A stretch of DNA of 64,000 bases, taken from NCBI RefSeq assembly GCF_001956045.1, contig NZ_MRTH01000032.1, positions 33,273 through 97,272 of the forward strand, written 5' to 3'. Below the pieces are notes generated by a model. The model was not told the origin of the DNA and made no database searches. It saw nothing but the letters and a program-made list of their open reading frames with translations. Origin of the DNA: Paenibacillus sp. FSL H7-0331 (GTDB lineage Bacteria > Bacillota > Bacilli > Paenibacillales > NBRC-103111). This document shows, piece by piece, positions 61,808 through 64,000 of the stretch. The first letter of the stretch is position 1. Every line of letters begins with the position of its first letter. The translations under genes were made by a program, and so were the position numbers.

Positions 61808-63424
61808 ATGCAAAACATACTGGTAGTGGATGATGAGGCCATACAGCGAAGAGTATTGGCCAAAATGATCAGGGAAGCCAGACCTAACTGTAAAGTGCTA
61901 GAAGCCAAAAACGGTCTTGAAGCATTAGAGGTCATCCATAGTGATGATATCGATATTGTGTTCACGGATATTAAGATGCCTACTTTGGACGGCTTAGGGC
62001 TGATTGAAAAGATGAACGCGTCTTCACATGACATCAAGGTGATTATACTAAGCGGATTCCGTTATTTTGAATATGCGCAAAAGGCGATTCAATTGGGGGC
62101 TTTTGATTATTTGGTGAAGCCCCTGAAAGAGGAAAGCATATCCCAAATACTGGATAAAGTGGAGAGCAGCATTCAAAAGGAAAAAACGAATCTGCTCGAA
62201 AACGAACAAATCAAGCAGCAGTTGAACCGGACACTATCCGTCTATTATGAGCGTCTTCTCTCCGACTGGGTAACTGGAGGAATAGGCGAGTCCAAATGTG
62301 CAGAGATTCGTCAGCAGTTTTCCCTAGAGAGCAAGGGGGTAGTGCTTGTAGCCAAACTGAACGATGAAAGTCTGCTGATGGAATCGTTGAACAGTGTGGA
62401 CCGCATGAAAAGCGTTATGTTAGGTGGTATGGAAGGCCGGAGCAGCAGCATCGGTCCTTCCGTCTCGTTCTTCTCCGGCGAGGATAAGAGTCTGTTGATC
62501 ACGGTGCTAACCTTGGCTCGGCCTTATGCCGAAGAAATCGGGACGCTGACGAGGCTGTTGAAAGAGTTTACTGAGCAAATGTTCGAGCAATTTGGGATGA
62601 CTTTGACGATCGGAATTGGAGAGGAACGAAGCAATCTGTTCCAGGAAGCGAGACTTTCTTGCAAAGAAGCGCTGACAGCGGCTTCTTTTCGCTATTTTTT
62701 GCATACACAGGACGTGATCTGGTATTCGGATATTAGCGGCCTTATTCGCACCATGCATTATGATTATTTGAAAGAAGAAGAGATATTCAAGGAATCCATC
62801 CGTAAAATAAAGAGCGAGCAAATCGTTAAAGATGTCGATGAATGGTTTAAGCGTATCATAGAAAACGGACTGCCTTATCCCGATCAATGGAATAAAGTAG
62901 TAATTCGTATGATATCTGGCGTAGCCTCTGCGATTAAAGACTTTGTGACGGATCAGGACTATAAAGATATCCTGCTAGAGGCCGAAACTCGGCTGTCTGC
63001 CAGCAGCGATTATGCGGTTTGTAAGAGTAGGTTTCTGGATACGCTTCTGCAGTTTATGGACATCATCCAAAAGAGCCGTTCCAAAAAGCACGAATCCCTT
63101 ATTGAAAATCTTGTCCATTATTTGGAGAATTACTACATGGAGGACTTGTCGCTCGATAGGGTTTCTAACCATTTGTTTTTTAGTCCCAATTATTTGAGCT
63201 TTATATTCAAAAATCATTTGGGCATGACATTCAGTAAATATTTGACCGACGTGCGGATTAAGAAAGGGATCGTACTGTTGCAAAACAGCAACATGAAAGT
63301 TTACGAAATTGCCGCCAAAGTCGGCTTTAAGGACGACAAGTATTTCTATAGAGTGTTTAAAAGTCGATTTGGTGTGACACCTGATGAATACCGTAGGAAC
63401 AATCACATGCACAAAAGGAGGTAG
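61808..63424 (+). CDS. YesN-type AraC response regulator of the fructan/sucrose locus
   Basis: A 538-residue protein; AAGGAGG lies 7 nt before ATG 61808. Receiver domain with acidic DDE, Asp54 (VFTDIKMPTLDG) and Lys in YLVKPLKEE. A ~280-residue linker follows, then a double AraC helix-turn-helix (VSNHLFFSPNYLSFIFKNHL; IAAKVGFKDDKYFYRVFKSR). It should partner the kinase at 55040, from which it is separated by the whole transporter and hydrolase set, an unusual order since these pairs are normally adjacent. Confidence 0.92.
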   Translation: MQNILVVDDEAIQRRVLAKMIREARPNCKVLEAKNGLEALEVIHSDDIDIVFTDIKMPTLDGLGLIEKMNASSHDIKVIILSGFRYFEYAQKAIQLGAFDYLVKPLKEESISQILDKVESSIQKEKTNLLENEQIKQQLNRTLSVYYERLLSDWVTGGIGESKCAEIRQQFSLESKGVVLVAKLNDESLLMESLNSVDRMKSVMLGGMEGRSSSIGPSVSFFSGEDKSLLITVLTLARPYAEEIGTLTRLLKEFTEQMFEQFGMTLTIGIGEERSNLFQEARLSCKEALTAASFRYFLHTQDVIWYSDISGLIRTMHYDYLKEEEIFKESIRKIKSEQIVKDVDEWFKRIIENGLPYPDQWNKVVIRMISGVASAIKDFVTDQDYKDILLEAETRLSASSDYAVCKSRFLDTLLQFMDIIQKSRSKKHESLIENLVHYLENYYMEDLSLDRVSNHLFFSPNYLSFIFKNHLGMTFSKYLTDVRIKKGIVLLQNSNMKVYEIAAKVGFKDDKYFYRVFKSRFGVTPDEYRRNNHMHKRR

Positions 63425-63430
63425 ATTAAG

Positions 63431-63706
63431 ATGCTGCGTATTGGAGCCATTGAAGCTGGAGGAACTAAATTCGTTTGTGGTATCGGGAATGAATCTGGAA
63501 CCATCGATGATCAAATTAGTTTTCCAACCGAACGTCCTGAACAGACTTTTAAGAAAGTAATAAACTATTTTGCGGATAAAAATGTGGAAGCTATTGGAAT
63601 AGGATCTTTTGGATCGATTAATGTTGATCCAAACAGCCCCTTCTATGGCTACGTTACCACAACACCTAAGTCAAGATGGGCCAATTATAATTTTTATATA
63701 GGTTGA
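63431..63706 (+). pseudogene. ROK-family sugar kinase (fructokinase-like), cut off by an IS insertion
   Basis: AAAGGAGG precedes ATG 63431, 6 nt after the regulator. About 88 residues are normal: the ATP-site motif IEAGGTKFVCGIG near the N-terminus, IGIGSFGSINV, and GYVTTTPKSRWANY. At 63695 the sequence turns into the end of an IS630-type element and stops 4 codons later. Complete homologs are about 290-300 residues, so the sugar site and most of the fold are lost. Any remaining part of the gene would lie beyond the window. Confidence 0.9.
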
Positions 63707-64000
63707 ACTAAAGGAATTCATTTCCACATCGTCGAATAAAGAACTACAACCTAAAAGTGACGGTGAAATGATGGAAACGACACAAACGTATATTGAGATT
63801 GAATCCTTGATGAAAAAATAAAAAGATCGGCGCATGTTCGAGCGGTACCAACCTTTTATCTGCATTTGAAAGGTAAAAATACGCTAGAGATTTCAAAGGG
63901 TTTTGGTGCAACAATTGCAACTGATCAAAGATATCCGCGATTTTGGTTTTGTTATGCTGTCAAACCAAACAATTTATTGATAAATTTAACTGTAGAAAGG
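63695..64000 (+). mobile_element. IS630-family element (left end and start of a decayed transposase; runs off the window)
   Basis: It starts TATATAGGTTGAACTAAAGG at 63695. A transposase-like start at 63768 reads MMETTQTYIEIESLMKK, parallel to MENTGAFQEIETAMKKAKDR of the element at 43.3-43.8 kb. A TAA follows at once, then KDRRMFERYQPF in frame and, after a frameshift, YLHLKGKNTLEISKGFG. So the transposase is already broken within its first 60 residues. Confidence 0.75.

Overview
The window looks like a chromosomal segment of a Paenibacillus-type bacterium (Bacillota, Paenibacillaceae). This is inferred from the repeated YesM-type histidine kinase / YesN-type AraC response regulator pairs, LplB/YtcP/LipO-like sugar ABC transporters, S-layer homology (SLH) domains, strong AGGAGG ribosome binding sites, and frequent TTG and GTG starts. 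I see no rRNA, tRNA, CRISPR array or intact prophage.

Layout. (1) 0-3.1 kb: the end of a sensor kinase and a three-gene antibiotic-type ABC exporter behind four 11-bp-phased operator repeats. (2) 3.1-4.8 kb: a graveyard with a degenerate membrane protein, a displaced copy of the 3' end of the 9.8 kb gene, and a scrambled, partly inverted copy of the kinase gene at 55 kb. (3) 4.9-6.7 kb: an ECF sigma/anti-sigma pair and a possible region-2-only mini-sigma. (4) 7.0-8.7 kb and 19.5-20.7 kb: two divergent TetR modules with the same operator/promoter design; one divergent partner is a broken alpha/beta hydrolase. (5) 9.1-18.9 kb: a zinc-ribbon protein, a secreted beta-helix protein, then a two-component system and a three-gene sugar ABC transporter that share a mirrored control element. 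(6) 20.8-22.9 kb: an IS6 remnant and the wreck of another two-component system. (7) 23.0-43.1 kb: an AraC regulator, a sugar ABC transporter, two giant secreted proteins (2141 and 1792 aa), each ending in a cohesin followed by a dockerin-like module, and a 691-aa cell-surface protein with a cohesin and three SLH domains. (8) 43.3-44.3 kb: IS630 and IS3 scraps around a truncated monooxygenase. (9) 44.9-54.4 kb: two serine beta-lactamase-fold hydrolases, each next to an OmpR-type two-component system, with a CPBP membrane protease between. (10) 55.0-63.7 kb: a fructan/sucrose locus (kinase, ABC transporter, GH32 hydrolase, AraC response regulator, ROK sugar kinase). The ROK gene is cut off by an IS630-type insertion that runs past the window end.

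How it works together. The central locus is the most notable. An apparent polycistron of about 17.7 kb links oligosaccharide import to two multimodular enzymes and an SLH anchor. Cohesin and dockerin modules on these proteins suggest a compact, self-assembling, cellulosome-like surface complex for a polysaccharide I cannot identify. The kinase/regulator pair that once stood in front of it is destroyed, leaving a membrane-bound AraC protein as the likely regulator. The same theme (sensor, AraC regulator, ABC importer) recurs at 12-19 kb and 55-63 kb, indicating a carbohydrate-scavenging soil or plant-associated lifestyle. Many decayed genes and IS relics mark this as a plastic part of the chromosome.
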